From: Stutzerimonas stutzeri | GTDB taxonomy: Bacteria; Pseudomonadota; Gammaproteobacteria; Pseudomonadales; Pseudomonadaceae | Reading direction: 5' to 3' | DNA: 64,000 nt | NCBI GenBank assembly: GCA_002339675.1 | Contig: DDKB01000017.1 | Location: forward strand, 584,327 to 648,326 | Shown: positions 48,379 to 57,444 of the stretch, in pieces | How the letters are laid out: each line of letters starts with the position of its first letter | Position numbering within the stretch: the stretch's first letter is position 1 | Position numbers and translations under genes: made by a program | Notes under the pieces: model-generated | What the model saw: the letters and a program-made list of their open reading frames with translations, nothing else | Told to the model about the DNA's origin: nothing | Database searches by the model: none

Positions 48379-49701
48379 ATGAGATACAACAACGTGAACA
48401 TTCCTGGCCGTTATTCCCCGCATCAGCGCATCGCTGCCGAGCACCGTGTGTTCGGTGGTCGCGATCTGTTTTCCCTCTGGTTTTCCCTCGGCATTGGTCT
48501 GATGGTGCTGCAGCTCGGTGCCTTGCTGGCGCCGGGGCTGGGCATGAGCGGCGCTTTGCTCGCCATTGTCAGCGGCACCGCCGTGGGTGTGCTGCTGCTC
48601 GGCGCCGTCGCGGTGATCGGCAGCGATACTGGACTGTCGTCGATGGCCAATCTGAAGCGCACGCTCGGCGACCGCGGGGCGGTACTGCCGGCGCTGCTCA
48701 ATCTGGCGCAGCTGGTCGGTTGGGGCGCGTTCGAAATCATCGTCATGCGCGATGCGGCGAGCCTGTTGGCGACGCGCGCCTTCGGCGAGCAGAGCATGCT
48801 GGTCAGTCCGGCACTCTGGACGCTCCTGTTCGGTGGCCTGGCCACCGCGCTGGCCGTCGCCGGCCCGCTGACCTTCGTCCGGCGCATCCTGCGCAAATGG
48901 GGTATCTGGTTGCTGCTGGGCGCCTGCACCTGGCTGACTTGGAACCTCTTCGCCAAGGCCGACCTGGCCAGCCTTTGGGCGCGCCAGGGCGACGGCTCGC
49001 TGCCTTTCGCGCTGGGTTTCGACATTGCCATTGCCATGCCGTTGTCCTGGCTGCCGCTGATTGCCGATTACTCGCGCTTCGGCAGGGCGGCGCGGCGGGT
49101 CTTCGGCGGCACAGTGCTGGGCTTTTTTGTCGGCAACGTCTGGCTGATGAGCCTGGGTGTCGCCTATACCCTGGCGTTCGCCGACAGTGGCGAGGTCAAC
49201 GCGCTGCTGCTGGCGCTCGCCGGTGCCGGGTTCGGCATTCCACTGCTGTTGATCCTGCTCGATGAAACCGAAAACGCCTTTGCCGACATCCATTCGGCGG
49301 CGGTCTCGGTAGGTGTGCTGCTGCCCGTCCGGGTCGAGCGCCTGGCCCTGGCGATCGGCGCCCTCGCCACCCTGATCGCCTGGTTCGCACCGCTGGCCGA
49401 ATACCAGAACTTCCTGCTGCTCATCGGTTCGGTCTTCGCCCCGCTGTTCGGCGTCGTGCTGGTCGACCACTACGTCCTGGGTCACCGCGGCCACCGGCTG
49501 CCCGCCGCCCGGCCCTTACGCTGGGAGACGCTGCTCGCCTGGGGCTGCGGCGTGTTCGTCTATCACCTGCTGGCGCGAGTCTGGCCGGAAATCGGTGCCA
49601 GCTTGCCGGCCCTGTTCCTGTCGGGTGCGCTGCTCTGGCTGTTCAGCCTGTCCGGTCGTGCTACGGCACGTACGCCGCACGCCGTCGCCAAACAATCGTA
49701 G
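48379..49701 (+). CDS. cytX: NCS1-family hydroxymethylpyrimidine transporter CytX
   Basis: This 440-residue polytopic permease of the NCS1 nucleobase transporter family has about twelve hydrophobic segments. The opening RVFGGRDLFSLWFSLGIGLMVLQ and the DYSRFGRAARRVFGG segment are typical of CytX, a thiamine-precursor (HMP) transporter found with thi genes. The start is uncertain: ATG at 48379 is used, but GTG at 48394 is close, and neither has a strong ribosome site. It follows thiC on the same strand across a repeat block. No second TPP riboswitch is seen, so its thiamine control would need read-through from thiC. Confidence 0.88.
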   Translation: MRYNNVNIPGRYSPHQRIAAEHRVFGGRDLFSLWFSLGIGLMVLQLGALLAPGLGMSGALLAIVSGTAVGVLLLGAVAVIGSDTGLSSMANLKRTLGDRGAVLPALLNLAQLVGWGAFEIIVMRDAASLLATRAFGEQSMLVSPALWTLLFGGLATALAVAGPLTFVRRILRKWGIWLLLGACTWLTWNLFAKADLASLWARQGDGSLPFALGFDIAIAMPLSWLPLIADYSRFGRAARRVFGGTVLGFFVGNVWLMSLGVAYTLAFADSGEVNALLLALAGAGFGIPLLLILLDETENAFADIHSAAVSVGVLLPVRVERLALAIGALATLIAWFAPLAEYQNFLLLIGSVFAPLFGVVLVDHYVLGHRGHRLPAARPLRWETLLAWGCGVFVYHLLARVWPEIGASLPALFLSGALLWLFSLSGRATARTPHAVAKQS

Positions 49702-49772
49702 GAGCGGCCCCTGGCCGCGAAGAGGTATGCGGTGACGCCTCGGAGATCTTCGCGGTCATGGCCCGCTCCTGC
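49698..49772. repeat. REP-like palindrome after cytX
   Basis: GTAGGAGCGGCCCCTGGCCG at the start and TTCGCGGTCATGGCCCGCTC toward the end form inverted arms of a long hairpin. The same repeat family is seen at 51441-51513 and 52661-52809. It overlaps the last bases of the cytX stop. Confidence 0.8.
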
Positions 49773-49903
49773 GGGGTGGCGGGCCTCGCGGGGAAGGTGG
49801 TGCGATACCTGAGCGCTCGGCTTCAGAAGATGTGACCTGTCTGATTGCCGTTTGCCCCCGATGCCGTATCTTTCGGTACATCATCAGAGCTAAGGGAATA
49901 GCG

Positions 49904-51331
49904 ATGGAAATCCTCCATCATGGCGCCCGGGATGGCGTCACTGGGTCGTGCCATCAGTTGCGGATGAACGCCGACACCAGCGTGTTGATTGATTGCGGCC
50001 TGTTTCAGGGCGCCGAGGCGTCGGCGTCCGGCGCGGCTGGCCGTGACCGGCTGGCCATCGACTTCGACCTCTCCGGCATCCGTGCGCTGGTCGTCACGCA
50101 TGTTCACATCGACCATGTCGGCCGTATCCCCTATCTGCTGGCGGCCGGGTTCAAGGGGCCGATCCTCTGCAGTGAGGCCTCCGCCAGACTCCTGCCGATC
50201 GTGCTGGAGGATGCTTTCAGGCTCGGCATCAGCCGTGACCAGGCAAAGGTTGAACGCTACCTCGCGCTCATTGAGGAACGGATCATTGCCTGCCCGTACA
50301 AAGCCTGGTTCACGCTTCATGATGATGCTTCGCTACACGCGCGGATCCGCTTGCAGCGCGCCGGCCACATTCTTGGCTCGGCCTACGTTGAACTGGATGT
50401 GCACGACCGGCGTACGGACGAGACGAAACGCATCGTCTTCTCCGGTGATCTGGGAGCGCCTCATGCGCCGTTGCTGCCTGCGCCCAGGCCGCCGCAGCGG
50501 GCCGATATCGTCGTTCTGGAAAGCACGTATGGTGACCGTAACCACCAGAGCCGTGCCGATCGGCGTCTGCGCCTGCAAGCGGCGGTCGAAGACGCGCTTC
50601 GGGACAAGGGTACCGTGCTGATTCCGGCGTTCAGTATTGGCCGAACCCAGGAGTTGCTTTACGAGCTGGAAGACATCATCCACCGCTGTGCCGTAGGCGA
50701 TTCGTCGCCCGCCGCGCCCGATCCTGCCGTTTGGCCGGCCTTGCCAATCATTCTGGATTCACCGCTGGCCAGCCGCTTTACCCAAGCCTACCGGCAGCTC
50801 CAGCCATTCTGGAATGAAGAGGCGACCAAGCGAGTCCGCAACGGCCGGCGCCCGCTGGCGTTCGAGCAGCTGGTCACTGTAGAGAGCCACGCCGACCACC
50901 AGCGCACTGTCAACCACCTGGCGCAAACGGGGCGGCCTGCAGTGGTCATTGCCGGCGGAGGGATGTGCAGCGGTGGCCGCATCGTCAATTACCTCAAAGC
51001 CATGCTCGGCGAAACGCGGCATAACGTCGTGTTTGTCGGCTACCAGGCGCGGGGCACGCCAGGTGCGCAGATTCAGCAAGTTGGCCCGCGCGGAGGCTAT
51101 GTTGAACTCGACGGAGAGCGCTACGAGATCTGCGCGAAAATTCATTCGCTCGGAGGCTATTCGGCGCATGCCGACCAGATTGGACTGGTGCGCTTCATTA
51201 CCGGTATGCGCGAATGGCCAGGCGAGGTTCGCCTGGTACACGGCGAGGCCCAGGCGAAGGAACTACTGCGTCAGGTGTTGGAGCGCGAATACCAACGCAA
51301 AGGCGTTAATACCAGCATCCATATCCCCTGA
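49904..51331 (+). CDS. MBL-fold beta-CASP ribonuclease-like protein
   Basis: This 475-residue metallo-beta-lactamase-fold protein has the beta-CASP insert of RNA-processing nucleases. It has VTHVHIDHVGRIP, DCGLFQG and SGDLGAPHAPLL for the di-zinc site, and ESTYGDRNHQ at the beta-CASP boundary. Late in the chain are GGGMCSGGRIVNYL and GGYSAHADQIGLV. The fold is that of bacterial CPSF-like RNases. The ATG at 49904 has TAAGGGA upstream. It is flanked by REP-like repeats on both sides and has no clear partner gene. Its RNA target is unknown; a DNA or metabolite role cannot be ruled out. Confidence 0.88.
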   Translation: MEILHHGARDGVTGSCHQLRMNADTSVLIDCGLFQGAEASASGAAGRDRLAIDFDLSGIRALVVTHVHIDHVGRIPYLLAAGFKGPILCSEASARLLPIVLEDAFRLGISRDQAKVERYLALIEERIIACPYKAWFTLHDDASLHARIRLQRAGHILGSAYVELDVHDRRTDETKRIVFSGDLGAPHAPLLPAPRPPQRADIVVLESTYGDRNHQSRADRRLRLQAAVEDALRDKGTVLIPAFSIGRTQELLYELEDIIHRCAVGDSSPAAPDPAVWPALPIILDSPLASRFTQAYRQLQPFWNEEATKRVRNGRRPLAFEQLVTVESHADHQRTVNHLAQTGRPAVVIAGGGMCSGGRIVNYLKAMLGETRHNVVFVGYQARGTPGAQIQQVGPRGGYVELDGERYEICAKIHSLGGYSAHADQIGLVRFITGMREWPGEVRLVHGEAQAKELLRQVLEREYQRKGVNTSIHIP

Positions 51332-51440
51332 CCGCGCCAGGCTTATGTAGAACCGATCCATAGCCGCAAACAGGGCCGGCTCGGTAATTCGGGGTCGGTT
51401 CTCGGGCCTGGCCAGCTCCTACGAGGTGCATGGCTTTTGC

Positions 51441-51513
51441 GGGGGCGGCCCCTGGCCGCGTACTGGGGCGCCTCGATGATTCAATAAGGCTTCTGGCACA
51501 TGGCCCGCTTCTA
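51441..51513. repeat. Degenerate REP-like palindrome
   Basis: GGGGGCGGCCCCTGGCCGCG at one end and CATGGCCCGCTTCTA at the other match the ends of the 49698-49772 element, with more mismatches. It overlaps the stop codon of the minus-strand glycosyltransferase. Confidence 0.6.
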
Positions 51514-52632
51514 TGGATGATGCGCCTCGACCACCTCGCGATAAACGCGCGCCGTTTCCGCGCACATGCGCTCGGCGGTAAAGAGCTGTTCGAAGCGAGC
51601 GGCGGCATTGGTGCCGAACTGGCTTGCCTCTTCCGGATTGCCCCAGAGACGTGCCATCGCCTCGCGTAGCGCTGGCGGGCTGGCAGGTGGCACGGCAAGG
51701 CCTGTTACCTCGTGCAGATTGACGAACGTGGTCCCGGTGCCGATCTCGCAAGAGATCATAGGCTTTCCATACATCGAAGCCTCCAGCAGCGAGATGCCAA
51801 ACGCTTCCGAGCGCAGATGAGACGGAAACACCAGGGCATGACACAGCTGGAGCAAACACGCTTTGTCGTCGTCATCGAGCCGGCCGAGAAACTGCACCTG
51901 CCGCAACCCGAGCCGTTCGGCCTGTGCCCGAAGCTCGGCCTCCTGGGGTCCCGAGCCCACGATGACCATCGGAAAATCGGTGCCCACAAGCGCATCGAGC
52001 AGCCTATCCAGGCCTTTGTAGTAGCGCAGTACGCCCACGAACAGGAAAAACTTCGCACCTACCCGTTGGCGCCAGTAGTCAAGCTTGGTTGCGGTGCACT
52101 GGGGGTAGGCAGATCTGTCTAGCCCATAGGGAATGACCTCGACCCTGTCGGAAAAGTGCTGCAGTACCGGGCTGCTGCGCTGGTAGTTCGGCGAAGCCAC
52201 CAGGATGCGATCGACGCTGCGAAGAAAGCGCATCATCAGCGGACGGTAAAGGGTCAGCAACGCGCGCTGCTTGACGATATCCGAGTGATAGCTAACGACG
52301 GTGGGGCGTCGATGGCGTGCCACGAAATGCACCACATCCATCACCGGCCATGGAAAGTGGAAGTGCACCACGTCTGCCTTGGCGGCCATCTCGGAAAACA
52401 TGCCGAAGGCCTCGCGAGAGAAGCCGGTCGAGGCAATGAACAGGTCCTGTCTGGCTCGGCGTACGTCATGGTTTGAGACCCTGACCCGCTCAGGAACAGG
52501 CTGCGCGCTCAGGGTCAGTACCTCTCCCTGGATGCCGTGCGCCGAGCCCCCTTCGCAGAGCTGAAAGATGACCTGTTCGATACCGCCGGTGGTATCCGGG
52601 AGGTAGGTCTTGAAGAAGTGGAGGACCCGCAT
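51511..52632 (-). CDS. GT4 glycosyltransferase, WbpZ-like (D-rhamnan / A-band type)
   Basis: This 373-residue GT4 enzyme opens MRVLHFFKTYLPDTTGGIEQ, which closely resembles my recollection of WbpZ, the A-band (D-rhamnan) rhamnosyltransferase of P. aeruginosa. The EX7E motif is in SEAFGISLLEASMYGKP, and the linker FVGVLRYYKGLDRLLDAL is present. The ATG at 52632 has AAGGAA five bases upstream; the frame opens 47 residues earlier through REP-like repeats and is not used. It is divergent from the secretion operon, and gmd lies in that operon. The pair suggests D-rhamnose polymer synthesis. Confidence 0.82.
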   Translation of the reverse strand: MRVLHFFKTYLPDTTGGIEQVIFQLCEGGSAHGIQGEVLTLSAQPVPERVRVSNHDVRRARQDLFIASTGFSREAFGMFSEMAAKADVVHFHFPWPVMDVVHFVARHRRPTVVSYHSDIVKQRALLTLYRPLMMRFLRSVDRILVASPNYQRSSPVLQHFSDRVEVIPYGLDRSAYPQCTATKLDYWRQRVGAKFFLFVGVLRYYKGLDRLLDALVGTDFPMVIVGSGPQEAELRAQAERLGLRQVQFLGRLDDDDKACLLQLCHALVFPSHLRSEAFGISLLEASMYGKPMISCEIGTGTTFVNLHEVTGLAVPPASPPALREAMARLWGNPEEASQFGTNAAARFEQLFTAERMCAETARVYREVVEAHHP

Positions 52633-52660
52633 TGCATTCCTTGTATTGCCCGTTGCGATG

Positions 52661-52809
52661 AACCGGCGCCGCACTGGCATTTCGATAACCCTTCGCGGGC
52701 ATGGCCCGCTCCTACGTGGCGTCGCTCTACTGTAGGAGCGGCCCCTGGCCGCGAACCGGCGCCGCACCGGCATTTCGATAACCCTTCGCGGGCATGGCCC
52801 GCTCCTACG
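52661..52809. repeat. 56-bp direct repeat (93-bp period) with REP-like arms
   Basis: Copy 1 (52661-52716) and copy 2 (52754-52809) differ at one position; both start AACCGGCGCCGCAC and end GGCCCGCTCCTACG. Between them lies GTAGGAGCGGCCCCTGGCCG, the other arm of the REP-like palindrome of 49698. It occupies the start of the 368-base region between the divergent glycosyltransferase and the exporter. The rest of that region holds only the promoter candidate listed next. Confidence 0.8.
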
Positions 52810-52937
52810 CGCGCGCGATGATCCTTATCTTGGGCGTAGCCGACTCCTGCGTGGCTCGGGCCGCAAAGGCCGCGACTCTACAGCGGCCAACCGACAGCGA
52901 CAAGGCAGGGCAGTTCGTCGCATCCCTCAGGCGCGCA

Positions 52938-52966
52938 TTCAACGCTTTTCGCTTCGGTGATACACT
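52938..52966 (+). promoter_or_regulatory. Candidate sigma70 promoter for the type I secretion operon
   Basis: TTCAAC (52938-52943) and TACACT (52961-52966) are spaced 17 bp. The -10 matches four of six consensus bases, and the -35 three of six. The predicted start is about 28 bases before the ABC gene ATG. It is a weak but correctly spaced match. Confidence 0.4.
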
Positions 52967-53000
52967 CCGCGGCTTTTCACGCACCCGGCAGTACGGAACT

Positions 53001-54734
53001 ATGCGCAACGCACAAGAAAACGCCCTGAAGGTTGCATTGAAGGCCTGCAAGGGCAGCTTCATTTCAGTGGGCTTCTTCAGCTTCTTCGTCAACGCGTTGA
53101 TGTTGGTGCCGTCGTTCTACATGCTCCAGGTATACGGCCGCGTCGTTACCAGTGGAAGCATATCCACGCTGGTCATGCTGACGCTGATCATGACGGTTCT
53201 GATGCTTACCATGGGGGCGCTCGAATGGGTGCGTTCGCGTGTCATGGTTCGGGTCAGCACCAAACTCGACGTGCTGCTCAGTCCGGATGTCTACCGGGCA
53301 AGCTTCAAGCGCGCCCTGGACAGCGGCGGCATGGACGCTTCGGCCCAGCCTCTGAATGACCTCACCGGGCTGCGCCAGTTCCTCACGGGGAATGGACTTT
53401 TTGCGTTCTTCGATGCGCCTTGGTTGCCGATTTACGTCGGCGTGATGTTCCTGTTCCACCCTTGGTACGGCTGGATCGCCATCGCCAGCGCCATTGTCCT
53501 GCTGCTGCTGGCGGTCGCTAACGAGCGGCTGACCGGCAAGTCCATCGCCGAGGCCAACAAGCAGAACATTGCCGCCAACCTGCATACCAACAAGACGCTG
53601 CGCAATGCCGAAGTCATCGAGTCAATGGGCATGCTGCAGACATTGATGGGGCGATGGGGGCTGCGCCAGCGCAAAGTGCTCATGCTCCAGTCGGAAGCGA
53701 GCGACAACGGAGGAATGATCACCTCCCTGTCCAAATCGTTCCGCATGCTGATCCAGTCCCTTATTCTCGGCGTTGGTGCCTACTTGGCCGTACAGCACGA
53801 GATTACCCCTGGCCTGATGATCGCCGGCTCCATCCTGCTGGGGCGTGCGCTTGCGCCGATCGATCTGATCATCGGCAGCTGGAAAGGCTTTATCGCCGCG
53901 CGTTCGCAGTACGCCCGGCTGAACGAAATGCTCGACCAGCAGCAGGCTGAGCCACAGCGTATGTCGTTGCCGGCGCCGGAGGGCAATGTCCAGGTCGAGA
54001 ATCTGATCGTCGCTGCGCCGGGCTCGAAGACCCCCATCCTTCGGAACATCACCTTCGCTGCCCCGGCCGGCGCCGTCGTCGGCATCATTGGTCCGAGCGC
54101 GTCCGGCAAATCGACGCTGGCGCGAGCCTTGCTCGGCGTATGGGCGCCGCAGCACGGAGTGGTTCGACTCGACGGCGCTGACATCAACAACTGGGACAAG
54201 CAGGAGCTGGGCCCGTATGTCGGGTACCTGCCGCAGGACATTGAACTGTTCGAGGGCAGCATCAGTGAAAACATTGCGCGGTTTGGAGAAATCAACCCCG
54301 AGAAAATCGTCCAGGCCGCCAAAACGGCCGGTGTTCATGAAATGGTCCTGCAGCTGCCGGAAGGTTACGACACGGTAATCGGCGCCACCGGCGTCAACCT
54401 CTCCGGGGGCCAGCGGCAGCGTATCGGATTGGCTCGCGCGATTTACGGAACCCCTCGGCTCATCATCCTGGACGAGCCGAATTCGAATCTCGATGAAGTC
54501 GGCGAGCGAGCCCTTGCCGCTGCCATCCAGCAGTTGAAAGCAACTGGCGCGACGATATTCGTGATCACTCACCGTACCAACATCCTTGGTCAGCTGGATC
54601 GTCTGATGGTGATGACAGGAGGCGCGATCGCCATGTACGGGCCGCGCGATCAGGTCATGGCTGAACTCAACAAGCAACAGGTCGCTGCGCAACCCCATAC
54701 GGGACCAGCCGCGGTCGCGTCAGCGCGCTCTTGA
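53001..54734 (+). CDS. Type I secretion ABC transporter (PrtD/AprD/RsaD type)
   Basis: This 577-residue inner-membrane ABC exporter energises a one-step type I secretion channel. The N-terminus goes straight into membrane segments with no C39-like peptidase domain, as in exporters of RTX proteases and S-layer proteins. Walker A is GPSASGKST, the signature LSGGQRQRIGLARA, and Walker B LIILDEPNSNLD. The PNSNLD variant is characteristic of the PrtD/AprD/RsaD group and differs from MsbA. The ATG at 53001 follows a GGA-type site. It starts an operon with the HlyD- and TolC-type genes (13 and 3 bases away). Confidence 0.93.
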   Translation: MRNAQENALKVALKACKGSFISVGFFSFFVNALMLVPSFYMLQVYGRVVTSGSISTLVMLTLIMTVLMLTMGALEWVRSRVMVRVSTKLDVLLSPDVYRASFKRALDSGGMDASAQPLNDLTGLRQFLTGNGLFAFFDAPWLPIYVGVMFLFHPWYGWIAIASAIVLLLLAVANERLTGKSIAEANKQNIAANLHTNKTLRNAEVIESMGMLQTLMGRWGLRQRKVLMLQSEASDNGGMITSLSKSFRMLIQSLILGVGAYLAVQHEITPGLMIAGSILLGRALAPIDLIIGSWKGFIAARSQYARLNEMLDQQQAEPQRMSLPAPEGNVQVENLIVAAPGSKTPILRNITFAAPAGAVVGIIGPSASGKSTLARALLGVWAPQHGVVRLDGADINNWDKQELGPYVGYLPQDIELFEGSISENIARFGEINPEKIVQAAKTAGVHEMVLQLPEGYDTVIGATGVNLSGGQRQRIGLARAIYGTPRLIILDEPNSNLDEVGERALAAAIQQLKATGATIFVITHRTNILGQLDRLMVMTGGAIAMYGPRDQVMAELNKQQVAAQPHTGPAAVASARS

Positions 54735-54747
54735 CGAGAAATTATCG

Positions 54748-56070
54748 ATGACCAGCATGACCACTCAAATTGACGATAGTCTCGCCAACCTGCCGACATC
54801 GGATCGCCGTTCGCGCCTGATCGGCTTCGCCATCGTATTCGTGACCTTTGGGGTTTTCGGAACCTGGGCGACGTTCGCGCCGCTGGAAAGCGCGGCACTG
54901 GCGCCGGGGGTGGTGACGGTTCAGTCCTACCGCAAGACGGTCCAGCACCTGGAAGGCGGGATCGTCAAGGAATTGCTGGCGCACGATGGTGGCATGGTCG
55001 CCGCCGGTGATCCGTTGATCGTACTTGACGATACCCAGTTGCGAGCAGAGTACGGCATGACCCGCAGCCAGCTCGTAGCGTCGCAGGCCATGGAGGCCCG
55101 CCTGGTGGCTGAGCGCGACGGCCTCGACGCCATCGATTTTGGTCGCATGCTGGAAGCCGACACCACACGTGCCCAGGAGGCTCGCGAGAGCGAGACCCGT
55201 ATATTCAACGCGCGTCGCGGCTCCCGTCTTGGGGAAATATCCGTGCTGCAAAAGCGCATCGGTCAACTGAACGAGCAGATCAGCGGGTTGCAGTCGATGA
55301 TCTCGACCAAGCGCAAGCTGGAAACATCCTACAGCGGAGAAATTGGCGAGCTGCGGGAGCTGCTCTCCGAGGGATATGTGGACAAGCAGCGTCTGCTCGA
55401 GCAGGAGCGCAAGCTCGGGATGCTTCGCGCCGAAATTGCCGACCATCAGTCCGACATCACCCGTACGAAGCTCCAGATCAGCGAAACCGAGCTGCAGATC
55501 GTCCAACTCAACAAGGACTTCAGTTCTGAAGTGGTCGGCCAGCTGGCAGAAGTGCAGACGCGCGTTTTCGACCTTCAGGAGCGAATCTCCGCGCTCGAGG
55601 ACCGCATCAGTCGCGTGGTGATTCGCGCACCCGAGGACGGCATGATCCTCGGCATGAAGATCCACACGGTCGGCGGTGTCGTCGGGCCGGGTACCCCCCT
55701 GCTGGACATCGTGCCGTCTGTCTCCGACCTGATCGTCGAAGCCCAGGTGTCGCCCATCGACATCGACCGCGTCAACGTGGGCAAGAAGGCGGACATTCGC
55801 TTCAGCGCCTTCAAGAACGCCACCACGCCGGAAATCGAAGGAAAGGTGGTGCAGCTCTCGGCAGACAGATTGATGAACGAACAGACCGGGATGCCTTACT
55901 ACCTGGCACGGGTGGCCTTGACCGAAGAGGGTAGCCAGGCCCTCGGCGCGCTCAAATTGCAGCCGGGCATGCCGGCCGAAGTGCTGATCAACACCGGTAA
56001 CCGCACCATGCTCCAGTACCTGATGCAGCCGGCAACCGATGCCTTTGCACGGTCGATGATCGAGGACTGA
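54748..56070 (+). CDS. HlyD-type membrane fusion protein of type I secretion
   Basis: This 440-residue periplasmic adaptor bridges the ABC exporter and the outer-membrane channel. One membrane segment near residues 25-43 is followed by the lipoyl-like half TVQHLEGGIVKELLAHDG. A long coiled-coil (~90-290) rich in Leu/Glu/Gln comes next, and then RVVIRAPEDGMILGMKIHTV closing the hairpin. A beta-barrel ends the chain. The size and layout are those of PrtE/AprE/RsaE. It sits 13 bases after the ABC gene and three bases before the channel gene. Confidence 0.93.
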   Translation: MTSMTTQIDDSLANLPTSDRRSRLIGFAIVFVTFGVFGTWATFAPLESAALAPGVVTVQSYRKTVQHLEGGIVKELLAHDGGMVAAGDPLIVLDDTQLRAEYGMTRSQLVASQAMEARLVAERDGLDAIDFGRMLEADTTRAQEARESETRIFNARRGSRLGEISVLQKRIGQLNEQISGLQSMISTKRKLETSYSGEIGELRELLSEGYVDKQRLLEQERKLGMLRAEIADHQSDITRTKLQISETELQIVQLNKDFSSEVVGQLAEVQTRVFDLQERISALEDRISRVVIRAPEDGMILGMKIHTVGGVVGPGTPLLDIVPSVSDLIVEAQVSPIDIDRVNVGKKADIRFSAFKNATTPEIEGKVVQLSADRLMNEQTGMPYYLARVALTEEGSQALGALKLQPGMPAEVLINTGNRTMLQYLMQPATDAFARSMIED

Positions 56071-56073
56071 CCG

Positions 56074-57444
56074 GTGCGAATCCTGATCTGCTTTATCTTG
56101 ATGCTCCTGACCCTGCCGCTGCGCGCCGAGCCCGCCGGCAGCGTCAATGCATCGACGTACGCCACGGACCTGATGTCGCTCTACCGCGAGGCGAGGCTCG
56201 AGGACCCGCGTGTACTGGCGGCCTACGCGCGCGCGCAGGGCGGGCAGGCCCGCCAGCGCGAAGCCCTGGGCGGCCTGTTGCCACAGCTGAGCGCCAGCAG
56301 CTCCTTCAATCGCACCAAATACGACAATCATACGGGCGACCCCGCACTCTATAACAACGAGCGCTACGTACTCAGCCTGACGCAGTACATCTATAACAAG
56401 GCAGCTTGGGAGAATTACCAGAAGTACAAGAGCCTTGCGCGGCAGGGCGAGTTTCAGGCGGTTGAGGCGCAGGCGGAAGCCACCGTCGACCTGGCGCAGC
56501 GTTATTTCGTTGCGCTGGCGTCCGACGACGAGTTGGAGCTGGTTATTGCCGAGCGCCGCGCAACCCAGAAGAATCTGGACCGCGTCAATGCCTTGTACGA
56601 TAGAAAGCTGGCCATGATCACCGATGTCCTGGACCTCAAGGCACGGGTCGATGCGTTGGCTGCCCAGGAGGTCGAGGCGCGCAACCAGGTGCGTTTGAGC
56701 CGCGAAGACCTGTCCGAGCTGGTCGGGCGGCCCGTCACGGAGAAGCTCAGCCGCATCCGGGAGGACGTTCTGCTGACGGTTCCCGGTGAGGGCCTGGATG
56801 TCTGGATTGATCGCGCAGTTGCGGCGAACCCTGCGCTAAAGGCTCGGCAGAGCGCCCTCGATGCCGCCGAAGCGGCGGTGCGCGAGGGCAAAGGCGGCCA
56901 CTATCCCCAGTTGAGCCTGAACCTCAGCGCCCAGCGCAGCGATATCGGCTACGACAATACCTTGGCTCCGCTTTCCGACAGCTATGTAGCAAGTGTTGGC
57001 GTGCAAGTGCCCTTGTACAGCGGCGGTTCTACCTCAGCTCGGGTCCGGGGTCTGTACAGCGACAGGCTTGCCACCGAGCAGGACCTCGAGGCAGTACGCC
57101 GGCAGGTCGTCAAGGAAACGACCGGCGCTTTCCTGACAGCTCAGTCAAGCATCGAGCGCATCCGCGCGTCACGTAATGCGTTGGAGTCCGCTGAGAAATC
57201 CAGCGTTGCGGCCGAGCGAGGTTTCAAGTTTGGCGTTGGCAATGCCGTCGATGTACTTACCAGCGTACAGAACGAATACGCCACTCGCCGTGATCTGCTG
57301 AAGGCCCAGTACGACTTCATCACCAATCTGCTGGTTTTGAATCGTTGGGCCGGACGGTTGTCCGAGCAGAGCGTCGAAAACGTCAATGTGTGGCTGGCTC
57401 GTAGCGAAGAAGCGCGAGCCCTGGAACGGAAAGCAACGGAATGA
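56074..57444 (+). CDS. TolC-family outer-membrane channel of the type I system
   Basis: This 456-residue outer-membrane channel protein has a signal peptide RILICFILMLLTLPLRAEP. The two-halves TolC pattern is visible, for example LVPLYSGGST-like VQVPLYSGGSTSARV and FKFGVGNAVDVLTSVQNEY. It has its own gene besides the housekeeping tolC at 44199, as with AprF/PrtF/RsaF. The start is GTG at 56074, three bases after the HlyD stop. It overlaps gmd by four bases (ATGA), so secretion and sugar-nucleotide genes are translationally coupled. Confidence 0.9.
   Translation: MRILICFILMLLTLPLRAEPAGSVNASTYATDLMSLYREARLEDPRVLAAYARAQGGQARQREALGGLLPQLSASSSFNRTKYDNHTGDPALYNNERYVLSLTQYIYNKAAWENYQKYKSLARQGEFQAVEAQAEATVDLAQRYFVALASDDELELVIAERRATQKNLDRVNALYDRKLAMITDVLDLKARVDALAAQEVEARNQVRLSREDLSELVGRPVTEKLSRIREDVLLTVPGEGLDVWIDRAVAANPALKARQSALDAAEAAVREGKGGHYPQLSLNLSAQRSDIGYDNTLAPLSDSYVASVGVQVPLYSGGSTSARVRGLYSDRLATEQDLEAVRRQVVKETTGAFLTAQSSIERIRASRNALESAEKSSVAAERGFKFGVGNAVDVLTSVQNEYATRRDLLKAQYDFITNLLVLNRWAGRLSEQSVENVNVWLARSEEARALERKATE

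Noticed and set aside
52633..52773. N-terminal extension of the WbpZ-like glycosyltransferase
   Set aside because: The frame runs through REP-like DNA and repeats MPVRRRF twice; AAGGAA before the ATG at 52632 gives a clean family-typical start.
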